Below, piece by piece: positions 1-8,513 of a stretch of DNA of 64,000 nucleotides (the stretch's first letter is position 1; every line of letters begins with the position of its first letter). Position numbers and translations under genes: made by a program. Source of the DNA: Flavobacterium psychrophilum (GTDB lineage: Bacteria; Bacteroidota; Bacteroidia; Flavobacteriales; Flavobacteriaceae). The stretch covers positions 3,038,001 to 3,102,000 of the forward strand of contig CP012388.1 of NCBI GenBank assembly GCA_001708385.1. Direction: 5' to 3'. The notes beneath the pieces were generated by a model that ran no database searches, had not been told where the DNA came from, and was given only the letters and a program-made list of their open reading frames with translations.

Positions 1-350
1 TGTTCTGTAACACGCATAGTACCTATACTCGATGTAATATAAGAACCTGCACGACCAGCCATAATTATGGAAATAAAGGTTGGTGCAAACTCCAGTATAA
101 CCGACTGCCTTGTTGCAAAAGCAATAAGCGATTTTGGTATTAGCGGGTTTGTTAAGTTAAGTGCTGTTTGTATCGCCACAACCCCGCCTATGAAGAACGA
201 GATAAATGCAACGATGCCCATAGAGCCTATAATAAGGTCATCTATTTCTTTTAAGATCAGTGGTTTCATCACCTTCCACTTAGTTGGTTTATTAAAAACC
301 TCCTTAAGCATAAGGAAATAACGGCCTATCTGGTGTAATGCTTTTATCAT
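1..350 (-). CDS. MlaE-family ABC permease (partial, C-terminal part outside window)
   Basis: This is the first 116 codons of a membrane permease that runs off the left end of the window. The ATG is at 350. After a short basic N-terminus come a hydrophobic stretch (GIVAFISFFIGGVVAIQTAL) and the sequence MAGRAGSYITSSIGTMRVTEQ split over the edge, which is the characteristic GR-G-S-x(4)-GTM-VTEQ signature of MlaE permeases. Family members move phospholipids or other lipids between inner and outer membrane with an MlaF ATPase and an MlaD substrate-binding protein. Those partners would lie to the left and cannot be seen. The family call is firm; the substrate is inference. Confidence 0.88.
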   Translation of the reverse strand, partial: MIKALHQIGRYFLMLKEVFNKPTKWKVMKPLILKEIDDLIIGSMGIVAFISFFIGGVVAIQTALNLTNPLIPKSLIAFATRQSVILEFAPTFISIIMAGRAGSYITSSIGTMRVTE

Positions 351-433
351 TTATGAGTCGAAAATAAAAGGCTAAAGTACCGAATTGTAGCCAGTAATTA
401 GTATTAGTTAATAGTTTTTTAATACTCTTAGGG

Positions 434-1282
434 TTAAAAGAGTTTCTGTTTCATCTTCTTCCAGCGGTAGGCACGAATAAATTTTGCCTGCTCGTTGGTG
501 ACCAGCAAAGGCCTGTTCTCTTTTTTTGCTTTCAGGAACCCATTAATGTAGTCGATAAAAAGTAAAGGTTTCTTTTTACGCATGGCTAGCTTGGCACCTG
601 CAATAGAGGTTATCAGGAATCCGTAGCCCAGGGTGTAAAATGCCTCTCCCTGTTTGTAGCGTGCCGCTTTGTTATAGTTGGCTCCGGTAGGTTTAAGGTG
701 TTTTACTTTAAGATTTTCAAAAGTAACTACTTTCCATCCATAAAATTTGGCAAGCAATTCATCTACTGTATCCCAACCCATAGCAGGGCGCAGGCCTCCC
801 ATTTTTAGGAACAATTCTTTTCGGTAGGCTTTAAACGCACCACGAATATGGTCTTTATCGGTAAGGTTTTCTAATATCCACTCGCTGTTTTTTTCAATGT
901 AGGCAAATCCGCCTGCCATTCCCACTTTGTTATCAGCCTTAAAAGCGTTTAGGATAGTCTCAAAATAATCAGGAGGTAGGATAAGGTCGGCATCAAGCTT
1001 TACAATGATGTCGTAATTTTCATCTATGGTTTCATATCCTGCCTGAAAAGCCTGTATGACCTTGCTGCCGGGCATGTGTACTGCATCCGACTTTTTGTTT
1101 ACCAGCGATATCCAGGGGTGCTTTTCCGCAAATGCGGTAACAATTGCAGCAGTACCATCGGTAGAGTTGTCATTTACCACCACAATTTTTGCAGGCAGTA
1201 CAGTTTGTTCGGCAAGCGACTGCAGGGTAAGTGCCATAAATGCTTCTTCGTTGTGTGCAGGTATAATCGCGTAGTATTTCAT
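434..1282 (-). CDS. Family 2 glycosyltransferase
   Basis: A 282-residue GT-A type glycosyltransferase. The N-terminus AIIPAHNEEAFM and VVNDNSTDGT form the nucleotide-sugar binding half. VKLDADLILPPDYF near residue 95 holds the DxD metal-binding motif, and GWDTVDELLAKFYGW further on resembles the acceptor-side region. There is no transmembrane domain at the end, so it is a cytosolic or peripheral enzyme. It sits divergently from another GT2 gene and a flippase, which points to a role in a surface glycan. Donor and acceptor sugars cannot be told from sequence. The start codon is ATG at 1282. Confidence 0.9.
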   Translation of the reverse strand: MKYYAIIPAHNEEAFMALTLQSLAEQTVLPAKIVVVNDNSTDGTAAIVTAFAEKHPWISLVNKKSDAVHMPGSKVIQAFQAGYETIDENYDIIVKLDADLILPPDYFETILNAFKADNKVGMAGGFAYIEKNSEWILENLTDKDHIRGAFKAYRKELFLKMGGLRPAMGWDTVDELLAKFYGWKVVTFENLKVKHLKPTGANYNKAARYKQGEAFYTLGYGFLITSIAGAKLAMRKKKPLLFIDYINGFLKAKKENRPLLVTNEQAKFIRAYRWKKMKQKLF

Positions 1283-1312
1283 GCGTGTGGATAAAATGAA
1301 TGCAAATATCCC

Positions 1313-1320
1313 TATTTTTG
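1313..1320 (+). promoter_or_regulatory. Putative -7 promoter box for the second glycosyltransferase
   Basis: TATTTTTG matches the Flavobacterium/Bacteroides -7 consensus TAnnTTTG and lies 21 bases before the TTG start at 1342. No good -33 TTTG is seen at the usual distance, so this is a motif-level call. Confidence 0.45.
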
Positions 1321-1341
1321 TGCTATTAAGAAAGAACAGCC

Positions 1342-2211
1342 TTGAATAAAAAAGTTTTTGTTGTACTTGTTACCTATAACGGCAGCCATTGGATAGATAA
1401 GAACATACAGTCATTACTGGATTCTGATTATCCGGTGCATATTATTGCTATAGATAACAATTCTACAGACAACTCTGCTGCACTACTGGCAAAGTATCCT
1501 CAAGTAGACCTGATACAATCTCCCGATAACTTGGGATTTGGTAAAGCCAATAACATAGGTATGAAAAAAGCGCTGGAACAGGGAGCCGATTATGTTTTTC
1601 TTTTAAACCAGGATGCCTGGGTGTTCAATAATACTGTTGGCAGCCTTGTAGCTAAAATTGCGAGTGGTGAAGACTTTGGTATAATGAGTCCGAAACATTT
1701 TTCAGGAGATGGAATAACTTTAGATAAAAGTTTTGAAACCTATTTGAGTCGAAAAACGGGCCTGGCAGATGCTGTTGCAGTCGTACCTTTTGTAAATGCC
1801 GCCGCATGGATGCTTACCCGCAAATGTATTGAAACTGTAGGCTTTTTTGAGCCGCTATTTGGACATTATGGCGAAGATCGAAATTACTGCGACAGGTTGC
1901 TTTTTCATAAGTTTAAAATCGGTATAGATAACGACAGTAAGATTGTGCATGATAGGGTTATCACCCGAAATTACAATAAAGATATTATCCAGTCGAAATA
2001 TAAAATACTGACCACACTTCTTAATATTAATAGCGGTTTAGGTAAAAGTTACCTGCAAGCGTTGAAAGAGGTAATTGGTTTACCAAAATATTTCGGTAAA
2101 TCGTATGGTGTTGATAAATCGTTCAGTATGTTTTTTACTCTGCTGAAATATTATTTACAATGGGTAGGGGGGATGAGTAAAATAAAAACTGCCAGAAATT
2201 CGGCTAAATAA
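1342..2211 (+). CDS. Family 2 glycosyltransferase (rhamnosyltransferase-like)
   Basis: A 289-residue GT2 enzyme starting at a TTG codon; no in-frame ATG precedes it and the first residues NKKVFVVLVTYNG are the canonical GT2 start, so TTG is the likely initiator. IIAIDNNSTDNS and SPDNLGFGKANNIGM are the classic nucleotide-binding motifs, and FLLNQDAWVF replaces the DxD with QDA as in rhamnosyl-type GT2 proteins. FGHYGEDRNYCDRLL provides the ED acceptor motif. The stop codon abuts the ATG of the flippase gene (TAAATG), so the two are almost certainly co-transcribed. It probably extends an O-antigen- or exopolysaccharide-like chain; the sugar is unknown. Confidence 0.9.
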   Translation: MNKKVFVVLVTYNGSHWIDKNIQSLLDSDYPVHIIAIDNNSTDNSAALLAKYPQVDLIQSPDNLGFGKANNIGMKKALEQGADYVFLLNQDAWVFNNTVGSLVAKIASGEDFGIMSPKHFSGDGITLDKSFETYLSRKTGLADAVAVVPFVNAAAWMLTRKCIETVGFFEPLFGHYGEDRNYCDRLLFHKFKIGIDNDSKIVHDRVITRNYNKDIIQSKYKILTTLLNINSGLGKSYLQALKEVIGLPKYFGKSYGVDKSFSMFFTLLKYYLQWVGGMSKIKTARNSAK

Positions 2212-3678
2212 ATGGATAAAAAAGCGTCGGCAAAACAGGTAGTACTTTATTCCCTCATAAATTATGTGGGTACAGCTATTGGTATAGTGTCTACCGTGCT
2301 GGTATATCCAGATAGTAAAGCTTTGCTGGGTACAGTACGCTATGTAGACAACATATCGCAATTACTATTCCCTATAATGGTGCTGGGGGCATCGCACGCG
2401 CTTATAAAATTTTATCCTGCCCTTACGGAAGATAAACAGAAACAGCTTTTTAATTATAGCATATTCTCAATTTGTGCCATAAGTCTTTTGGTGTTTGCCG
2501 GTGTCATGATCTATACCGGTATAAGTACAGATACTAACGATTACCTTATCTACCTTGCTTATCCTATCGCGGTTTCATTGGCTTTTGTAGAATTGTTTAG
2601 GAAACAGGCACAGGATCTGCAAAAACTTGCCGTGCCAACGCTGTATGAAAAGATAATTCCCAAAATTGTATTGCCACTGGTATTCCTGCTGTTCCTGCAT
2701 CAGTATATATCAAAAACGGCTTCGCTGGTTTATTATACGGTATGTTATGTCGTGATTTTTGTATTAACGGCACTTTACCTGTTCAGGCATTTTAAACCCG
2801 GATTCAATTACCGTTTCAAAACGCTGTTTGGCGAAATATCCCGTAAAGATTATTTCCGTTATAGCCTGTACGCCTTTGCCGGAAGCCTGGGTTCACTGCT
2901 AGCTTTCAGGCTGGATGGTATTATTATATTCAATCTTATCTCAGAAGAAGCAAACGGAACTTTTACCATAGGCGTAAGCCTAGCATCGGTACTGCAAATA
3001 CCTGCAATAGGTATGTTTGCGTTGTATGCGCCAATAGTATCAAATCATTTAAAATCGGAAACATATATTGAGCTTCAAAAGAAATATGTTGAGGTCGCCA
3101 AATTGTTGTTCTGTATAGGAGCGGTATTGTTTTGCTGTATCTTTTTGGGTATAGAAGATCTTTTCAGGCTAATGCCTACGTACGATAAAATTAAAGACAG
3201 TATACCTATTGTGAACATACTGAGCTTTAGTGTGCTTATTAATATGGCAACAGGATTCAATTCAGAAATTATTACTTATTCAAAATATTACAGGTTCAAC
3301 CTGATTGCTATAAGTATCCTTATTGCGTTAAATATATCGCTAAACTTTTATTTTATATACGGACTGGATTTGGGAATTATTGGCGTTGCCTACGCGTCGT
3401 TCATATCTATGACGCTGTTTAATATCTCCAAGCTTGCTTTTATTTATAAAAAGTTCAGGCTGTTTCCTTTTGATAAAGGTTTTGCAGTGATGGCATTGTT
3501 ATTCCTGATATCTACAATTGTTATTTATTTCCTTCCGGATGTTAGCAACCATTTCATAAATCTTGTCTATAAAACAGGGTTGTCGCTGATGATAAACATT
3601 ATATTATTGTACAAATTGAAACTGGTCTATCAGTTGAATTTATGGATTGATAAAGGCTTGCAATTTATTAAGCTATAA
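2212..3678 (+). CDS. Polysaccharide flippase (MATE/Wzx-like membrane protein)
   Basis: A 488-residue integral membrane protein with about 12-14 hydrophobic segments spread over the whole length, starting directly after the stop codon of the upstream glycosyltransferase. The layout, with charged loops such as YEKIIPK and FRYSLYAFAGSLGSLLAFRLDG, is that of the MVF/MATE polysaccharide-export family (Wzx, RfbX). Such proteins flip lipid-linked oligosaccharides across the inner membrane. The co-transcribed glycosyltransferase supports this. A strong bidirectional hairpin follows the gene. Family is confident; the glycan is unknown. Confidence 0.88.
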   Translation: MDKKASAKQVVLYSLINYVGTAIGIVSTVLVYPDSKALLGTVRYVDNISQLLFPIMVLGASHALIKFYPALTEDKQKQLFNYSIFSICAISLLVFAGVMIYTGISTDTNDYLIYLAYPIAVSLAFVELFRKQAQDLQKLAVPTLYEKIIPKIVLPLVFLLFLHQYISKTASLVYYTVCYVVIFVLTALYLFRHFKPGFNYRFKTLFGEISRKDYFRYSLYAFAGSLGSLLAFRLDGIIIFNLISEEANGTFTIGVSLASVLQIPAIGMFALYAPIVSNHLKSETYIELQKKYVEVAKLLFCIGAVLFCCIFLGIEDLFRLMPTYDKIKDSIPIVNILSFSVLINMATGFNSEIITYSKYYRFNLIAISILIALNISLNFYFIYGLDLGIIGVAYASFISMTLFNISKLAFIYKKFRLFPFDKGFAVMALLFLISTIVIYFLPDVSNHFINLVYKTGLSLMINIILLYKLKLVYQLNLWIDKGLQFIKL

Positions 3679-3679
3679 C

Positions 3680-3826
3680 GAAGCTCCAAAGGAGCGGGAT
3701 ATTTATAGAACAAATAGAATTCTAAAAAAAAGAGCTCCGGAGGAGCGGCACTTTATACCGCTTCTCCGGAGCTCTTTAAATTTATGAGATTATATCTATA
3801 TACATGTCGCCCCTACGGAGCTGACT
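3680..3826. repeat. Cluster of short REP-like repeats with core GCTCC-n(3-4)-GGAGCG
   Basis: Three related short elements lie between convergent genes. Copy 1 at 3680-3709 reads GAAGCTCCAAAGGAGCG followed by GGATATTTATAGAA. Copy 2 at 3731-3757 reads GAGCTCCGGAGGAGCGG followed by CACTTTATA. Copy 3, inverted, covers 3801-3822 and reads AGCTCCGTAGGGGCGACATG on the minus strand. All share a small palindromic head and an AT-rich tail (ATTTATA, CTTTATA, ATGTATA). I take these as members of a dispersed intergenic repeat family; the copy number elsewhere cannot be seen from here. Confidence 0.6.
3729..3777. terminator. Bidirectional hairpin terminator between flippase and KAS III genes
   Basis: A 20-bp nearly perfect stem (3729-3748 with 3758-3777, one G-T pair) and a 9-base loop. 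An A-run before and T-rich bases after the stem allow termination on both strands, fitting the convergent genes. It is built on one of the REP-like repeats. Confidence 0.75.
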
Positions 3827-3829
3827 ATA

Positions 3830-4888
3830 TTATACTTTATATACAAATGCGTTAATGTTCATTCCTGCGCCAACTGATGCAAATAATAAAACATCACCTT
3901 TTTCAAATTGCTGGTCGTCCACTAATCCTTTTATCATCAGGTCGTATAAAGTTGGAATTGTAGCAACACTACTGTTACCCAATTTATGAATGCTCATAGG
4001 CATAACTTTTTCCGGAACCGATTTGCCATGCAGTTTATAAAAACGGTTAACGATCGCCTCGTCCATTTTTTCGTTCGCCTGGTGTATTAGTATCTTTTTA
4101 ACGTCGTCTATGTTTACACCGCTGTTATCAAGGCATTCTTTCATGGCCTGAGGTACGCGACTAAGAGCAAACTCATATATTTTACGGCCGAACATTTTTA
4201 TATATCGAACATCCTGATCATGATCTTTGTTGTATGAGCCCCCGAAAAAAAGAAAATGAGCCTCATCATAAGTGTACGATGCTGTTTCGTGGGCAAGTAT
4301 TCCGCCTTCTTCATCCGTGCCTTCTATAATTGTTGCTCCTGCACCGTCAGAATAGATCATGCTGTCCCTATCATGCGGATCTACAACTCTTGATAATGTT
4401 TCGGCACCAATTACAAGGCATCGTTTTGCCATGCCCGATTTAATATAGGCTTTCGCCTGAATTACGCCTTCTACCCATCCGGGGCATCCAAAAAGAATAT
4501 CGTAAGCCACACATTTTGGGTTTTTTATTCTAAGGCTGTGTTTTACCCTCGACGCAAGGCTTGGAATAAGGTTGGTCTGGATAGTTCCATGCTTAACATC
4601 GCCAAAATTATGCGCAAAAATAATGTAGTCAATAGTTTCAGGATCTATTCCGGCATCAGCAATCGCTTTTTCAGCTGCAAAGAATGCGATGTCAGATGTC
4701 ATAAGGTCATTGTCTACATAACGGCGCTCTTCAATACCGGTAATTAACCTGAATTTTTCGGTTATTACTTCATTAGAGTAAGTAAGAGGCAGGCCTTCCT
4801 CGTCTAAAAATTCATGCTTCGCAAAGTCTAAGTTGGTAACTATGCGATTAGGGATGTAGCTTCCCGAGCCTGTAATCCTGATGTTCAT
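3830..4888 (-). CDS. 3-oxoacyl-ACP synthase III (FabH-like) family protein
   Basis: A 352-residue thiolase-fold condensing enzyme. The full catalytic triad is visible: Cys135 in ILFGCPGWVEG, His269 in LIHQANEKM and Asn305 in KLGNSSVATIP. Length and the N-terminal GSGSYIPNRIVTN match the KAS III family. These enzymes condense an acyl-CoA with malonyl-ACP to start fatty acid or polyketide chains. The gene stands alone, without acpP, fabD or plsX neighbours, and the active-site motif GCPGW differs from the common AACSGF of housekeeping FabH, so it may be a specialised paralogue rather than the essential starter enzyme. Start is ATG at 4888. Confidence 0.85.
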   Translation of the reverse strand: MNIRITGSGSYIPNRIVTNLDFAKHEFLDEEGLPLTYSNEVITEKFRLITGIEERRYVDNDLMTSDIAFFAAEKAIADAGIDPETIDYIIFAHNFGDVKHGTIQTNLIPSLASRVKHSLRIKNPKCVAYDILFGCPGWVEGVIQAKAYIKSGMAKRCLVIGAETLSRVVDPHDRDSMIYSDGAGATIIEGTDEEGGILAHETASYTYDEAHFLFFGGSYNKDHDQDVRYIKMFGRKIYEFALSRVPQAMKECLDNSGVNIDDVKKILIHQANEKMDEAIVNRFYKLHGKSVPEKVMPMSIHKLGNSSVATIPTLYDLMIKGLVDDQQFEKGDVLLFASVGAGMNINAFVYKV

Positions 4889-5018
4889 AGTAAATTTATT
4901 ATTGTTTGTTTTGGGCTAAGGTAGCTAAATATAACTTATAATTTCGTTAAAATACTATGCAAGCATACTGTTTAAATAAAATTAAGTTTTTTGTTATATT
5001 AATTAAAGATTTGTCAGT

Positions 5019-5390
5019 TTAAACTGCTGAAACTTTTATTTTCATAATGGTCGCTATAGAAAGTGCTCTGGTCTTTATTTTCTCTGCGTTTCCTCCTACG
5101 AATAAATCGTCTATAGTCGTGTTAAAATGCATAAGCCAAATGTCAAAATGAGCATTTGTAAGCTGTTCTTTGTCATTTAATTGCATATGTATATGCATTG
5201 GGTTGTTGTGGTAAGGCCCGGTATGGAATATACTCAATTCCCAAAAATCGGTGATTTTTGGAAGGTGCTCTTCAAGGTCAATTTTGGCAACATCGGTAAA
5301 TATATAACTAACCCTGCCATCTTCCAGAAGGCTGTTGTAAAACTTTCGGGTAAAAACCTCAAGGTCTGCTCTTGATTCTATGTCTTTCAT
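5019..5390 (-). CDS. Group III truncated haemoglobin
   Basis: A 123-residue 2-on-2 globin counted from the ATG at 5390. A longer reading from a TTG at 5414 is possible, but MKDIESRADLEVF is the usual beginning of this family. HLPKITDFWELSIF and the haem-proximal segment NAHFDIWLMHFN, with the likely proximal His81, identify group III. The protein lacks the poly-glycine motifs of groups I and II. It probably binds oxygen or NO in the cytoplasm; the true ligand is unknown. The gene is monocistronic, lying between the KAS III gene and gcvP. Confidence 0.87.
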   Translation of the reverse strand: MKDIESRADLEVFTRKFYNSLLEDGRVSYIFTDVAKIDLEEHLPKITDFWELSIFHTGPYHNNPMHIHMQLNDKEQLTNAHFDIWLMHFNTTIDDLFVGGNAEKIKTRALSIATIMKIKVSAV

Positions 5391-5499
5391 GTGAAATATT
5401 TTTTGACACTTCAAAGGTCTAAGATTTTCGCCAATTGGTATATGACATAAATCATACTACCACGCGTGATTGATAAATTAGCGGCAAAAAAGTGTAAAT

Positions 5500-5524
5500 T
5501 AAAAACTCCCGCCGAAGCGGGAGT
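5500..5524 (-). terminator. Rho-independent terminator of gcvP
   Basis: The stem ACTCCCGC / GCGGGAGT (5505-5512 and 5517-5524) has a CGAA loop, which reads TTCG, a stable tetraloop, on the minus strand. It is followed on the minus strand by a T-run (5500-5504), seven bases after the gcvP stop. Confidence 0.85.
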
Positions 5525-5531
5525 CTCTGTA

Positions 5532-8381
5532 TTAGTTTTCCATGTAAGCCTCTATCGGCGCACAAGAACAAACAAGGTTCCTGTCTCCGTAGGCATCATC
5601 TACCCTGCGAACTCCAGGCCAGAATTTATTTTCCTGAAGGTACTCAAGCGGGAATGCAGCTTTTTCTCTTGTGTAAGGAAACTCCCAGTTGTCTGTAGTA
5701 AGCATAGCCAGTGTATGCGGAGAGTTTTTCAGCACGTTGTTTTTATCATCGGCAGTAGCCTCTTCAATTTCTTTACGTATAGATATCATTGCATCGCAAA
5801 AACGGTCAAGCTCCTCAAGGTTTTCACTTTCAGTAGGCTCAATCATTAATGTGCCTGCAACAGGGAAAGATACTGTTGGTGCATGGAAACCGTAGTCCAT
5901 TAAACGCTTAGCAATATCAGTTACTTCGATACCATTTGCTTTAAACGGACGGCATTCAATGATCATTTCGTGAGCAGCACGACCCATTTCGCCTGTGTAT
6001 AGTGTATCGTAATGACCTGCAAGTCTTTCTTTAATATAGTTGGCATTAAGTATCGCGTGGTGTGTAGCACTTGTTAGTCCTTCAGCACCAAGCATAGTAA
6101 TGTATCCGTAAGAGATAAGACATACTAGGGCAGAACCCCAAGGTGCAGCAGATACAGCCGTAATAGCATTGTTACCACCTGTTGCAATTACAGGGTTAGT
6201 AGGTAAGAATGGTACAAGGTGCTCGGCAACACAAATTGGTCCAACACCAGGTCCACCACCACCGTGAGGGATAGCGAATGTTTTGTGCAGGTTAAGGTGA
6301 CAAACGTCAGCACCAATAGTAGCAGGGTTTGTAAGTCCTACTTGTGCATTCATGTTAGCGCCATCCATATAAACTTGACCGCCGTTCTCGTGGATTATTT
6401 TAGTCAGCTCGATAATAGAAGCCTCGTATACACCATGTGTAGACGGATATGTAACCATAAGACAGGCAAGGTTGTCCTTGTGAAGGATAGCTTTAGCTCT
6501 TAGGTCTTCTACGTCAATGTTTCCGTTTTCAGAAGTTTTTGTAACAACAACCTCCATACCTGCCATGTGTGCAGTTGCAGGATTTGTTCCATGTGCAGAT
6601 GCAGGAATCAGGGCGATGTTTCTGTGGCTTTCTCCACGTGATTCGTGGTAAGCACGAATAACCATTAGTCCCGCATATTCTCCCTGTGCACCAGAGTTTG
6701 GCTGTAGTGTAGTACCGGCAAAACCAGTAATTACATTAAGCTGCTGCTCTAATTTAGTTAGCATTTCCTGGTATCCTCCAGCCTGCTCAACAGGAGCGAA
6801 CGGGTGAATGTTGTTCCAGTTTGGCATACTTAACGGAAGCATTTCTGAGGCTGCATTCAGCTTCATAGTACAAGATCCAAGCGAAATCATCGAGTGATTA
6901 AGAGCAAGGTCCATACGCTCCAGTTTTTTAATGTAACGCATTAACGCTGTTTCACTGTGGTATTTATTAAATACATCGTGTGTAAGGAATTCGCTTGTCC
7001 TGTTAAGGTTAGAAGGGATAGCGTTAACCTCAGCAAGTGCAGTTACTTTATCGGCAGTTTTACCTGCTGCATCAGCAAATATGCTGATAATATCGTTTAT
7101 GTCTTTTAATGATGTAGTCTCGTTGAAAGAAACAGAAACCGTATCGTTAGAAGGGTAGAAGAAGTTTATTTCAAGTTTCTCTGCAGCAGCTTTAACTTTG
7201 GCAGCATCTGCTTTTACAAGGATAGTGTCAAAGAAAGCAGTGTTTACCTGATTAACACCAATTTTAGTAAGTGCGTCGGCGGTTGTTACAGCAGAAGCGT
7301 GAACTTTATCTGCAATGTACTCAAGTCCTTTAGGGCCGTGGTAAACAGCATACATACCAGCCATAACGGCAAGAAGTACCTGTGCAGTACAAATGTTAGA
7401 CGTAGCTTTTTCACGTTTAATATGCTGCTCACGTGTTTGTAGCGCCATACGAAGTGCACGGTTACCATTAGTGTCAATAGTTACACCGATAATCCTTCCC
7501 GGCATGCTGCGTTTGTACTCATCCTTAGTTGCAAAATAAGCTGCGTGAGGGCCTCCGTAACCTAACGGAATACCAAAACGTTGTGTAGTACCTACAGCAA
7601 CATCAGCTCCAAGGTCTCCCGGAGAAGTAAGTTTTACAAGGCTTAATATATCGGCAGCTACAGCTGTTTTAATATCGTTCGCTTTAGCGCTCGAAATAAA
7701 AGCAGCATAATCGTAAACCTGACCGAATTTACCAGGGTATTGTAGTATAGCACCAAAAAAATCGTCACCAAAATCAAAAGTTTCGTGGTTGCCAACTACA
7801 AGCTCAACACCAATTGGCGTAGAACGAGTTTGCAATACAGAAAGTGTTTGTGGAAGTATTTCTTCAGAAACGAAGAATTTATTAGCGTTAGCTTTTTTCT
7901 TTTCACGTGTACGTACGTCAAACAAAAGTGCCATTGCTTCTGCAGCGGCAGTACTTTCGTCAAGAAGTGATGCATTTGCAATTTCCATACCTGTAAGTTC
8001 AATTACAGTAGTCTGGTAGTTAAGCAAAGCTTCAAGACGACCCTGAGCAATTTCTGCCTGGTATGGAGTATACGCAGTATACCATCCCGGGTTTTCAAAA
8101 ATATTTCTCTGGATAGGTGGTGGTACAATAGCAGGGTGATAGCCCAAACCAATGTACGACCTGTATATTTTATTCTTGTTACCAAGTTGCTGAACGTGGT
8201 TAAGATATTCATATTCCGTCATCGCAGGGTCCAGGTTTAGCGGAGCCTTAAGGCGAATCGGGTCAGGTAATGTTTCGTATACTAATTGGTCAATAGATTC
8301 AACACCAATGGTCTTAAACATGTGTTTAAGATCATTCTCTCTAGGACCAATGTGTCTTAAAGCAAAAGCATCTGTTCTCAT
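5532..8381 (-). CDS. gcvP: Glycine dehydrogenase (aminomethyl-transferring), P-protein
   Basis: A 949-residue single-chain glycine decarboxylase. It releases CO2 from glycine and loads the aminomethyl group on the lipoyl arm of GcvH. The N-terminus RTDAFALRHIGPREND is diagnostic. The PLP-binding lysine lies in NLHKTFAIPHGGGGPGVGP near residue 700. I chose the ATG at 8381 rather than the GTG at 8408, because the GTG overlaps a -7 promoter box and homologues begin at MxTDAFALRHIGPRE. Both halves (GcvPA and GcvPB) are fused, as is usual in Bacteroidota. gcvT and gcvH are not adjacent. A strong terminator follows. Confidence 0.97.
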   Translation of the reverse strand: MRTDAFALRHIGPRENDLKHMFKTIGVESIDQLVYETLPDPIRLKAPLNLDPAMTEYEYLNHVQQLGNKNKIYRSYIGLGYHPAIVPPPIQRNIFENPGWYTAYTPYQAEIAQGRLEALLNYQTTVIELTGMEIANASLLDESTAAAEAMALLFDVRTREKKKANANKFFVSEEILPQTLSVLQTRSTPIGVELVVGNHETFDFGDDFFGAILQYPGKFGQVYDYAAFISSAKANDIKTAVAADILSLVKLTSPGDLGADVAVGTTQRFGIPLGYGGPHAAYFATKDEYKRSMPGRIIGVTIDTNGNRALRMALQTREQHIKREKATSNICTAQVLLAVMAGMYAVYHGPKGLEYIADKVHASAVTTADALTKIGVNQVNTAFFDTILVKADAAKVKAAAEKLEINFFYPSNDTVSVSFNETTSLKDINDIISIFADAAGKTADKVTALAEVNAIPSNLNRTSEFLTHDVFNKYHSETALMRYIKKLERMDLALNHSMISLGSCTMKLNAASEMLPLSMPNWNNIHPFAPVEQAGGYQEMLTKLEQQLNVITGFAGTTLQPNSGAQGEYAGLMVIRAYHESRGESHRNIALIPASAHGTNPATAHMAGMEVVVTKTSENGNIDVEDLRAKAILHKDNLACLMVTYPSTHGVYEASIIELTKIIHENGGQVYMDGANMNAQVGLTNPATIGADVCHLNLHKTFAIPHGGGGPGVGPICVAEHLVPFLPTNPVIATGGNNAITAVSAAPWGSALVCLISYGYITMLGAEGLTSATHHAILNANYIKERLAGHYDTLYTGEMGRAAHEMIIECRPFKANGIEVTDIAKRLMDYGFHAPTVSFPVAGTLMIEPTESENLEELDRFCDAMISIRKEIEEATADDKNNVLKNSPHTLAMLTTDNWEFPYTREKAAFPLEYLQENKFWPGVRRVDDAYGDRNLVCSCAPIEAYMEN

Positions 8382-8407
8382 TATATCGTGCGTTGTTTTT
8401 AAAGGCA

Positions 8408-8415
8408 CAAAATTA
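8408..8415 (-). promoter_or_regulatory. Putative -7 promoter box for gcvP
   Basis: TAATTTTG on the minus strand, ending 26 bases before the ATG at 8381. It overlaps the alternative GTG start at 8408, which argues against that start. Confidence 0.45.
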
Positions 8416-8501
8416 GTTAATTATATTCAATTTTTTATACCTTTTTCTGACCGATTTTTGTGATTATTTCATCATAAAAGTGTTGTTATTAGGATATTGA
8501 T

Positions 8502-8509
8502 TAATTTTG
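8502..8509 (+). promoter_or_regulatory. Putative -7 promoter box abutting the UbiA-like gene
   Basis: TAATTTTG ends four bases before the ATG at 8514, and a TGTTG sits about 16 bases upstream as a weak -33. With transcription normally starting a few bases after the box, the mRNA would be leaderless. Confidence 0.5.
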
Positions 8510-8513
8510 TAAG

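Noticed and set aside
67..321. Open reading frame on the plus strand at the left edge
   Set aside because: It is antisense to the MlaE permease, whose minus-strand reading shows the diagnostic GRAGSYITSSIGTMRVTEQ signature.
5391..5414. TTG start extending the truncated haemoglobin
   Set aside because: The ATG at 5390 begins the conserved family sequence; the extra eight residues look unrelated to globins.
8382..8408. GTG start for gcvP
   Set aside because: It overlaps a -7 box and the family N-terminus begins at the ATG at 8381.
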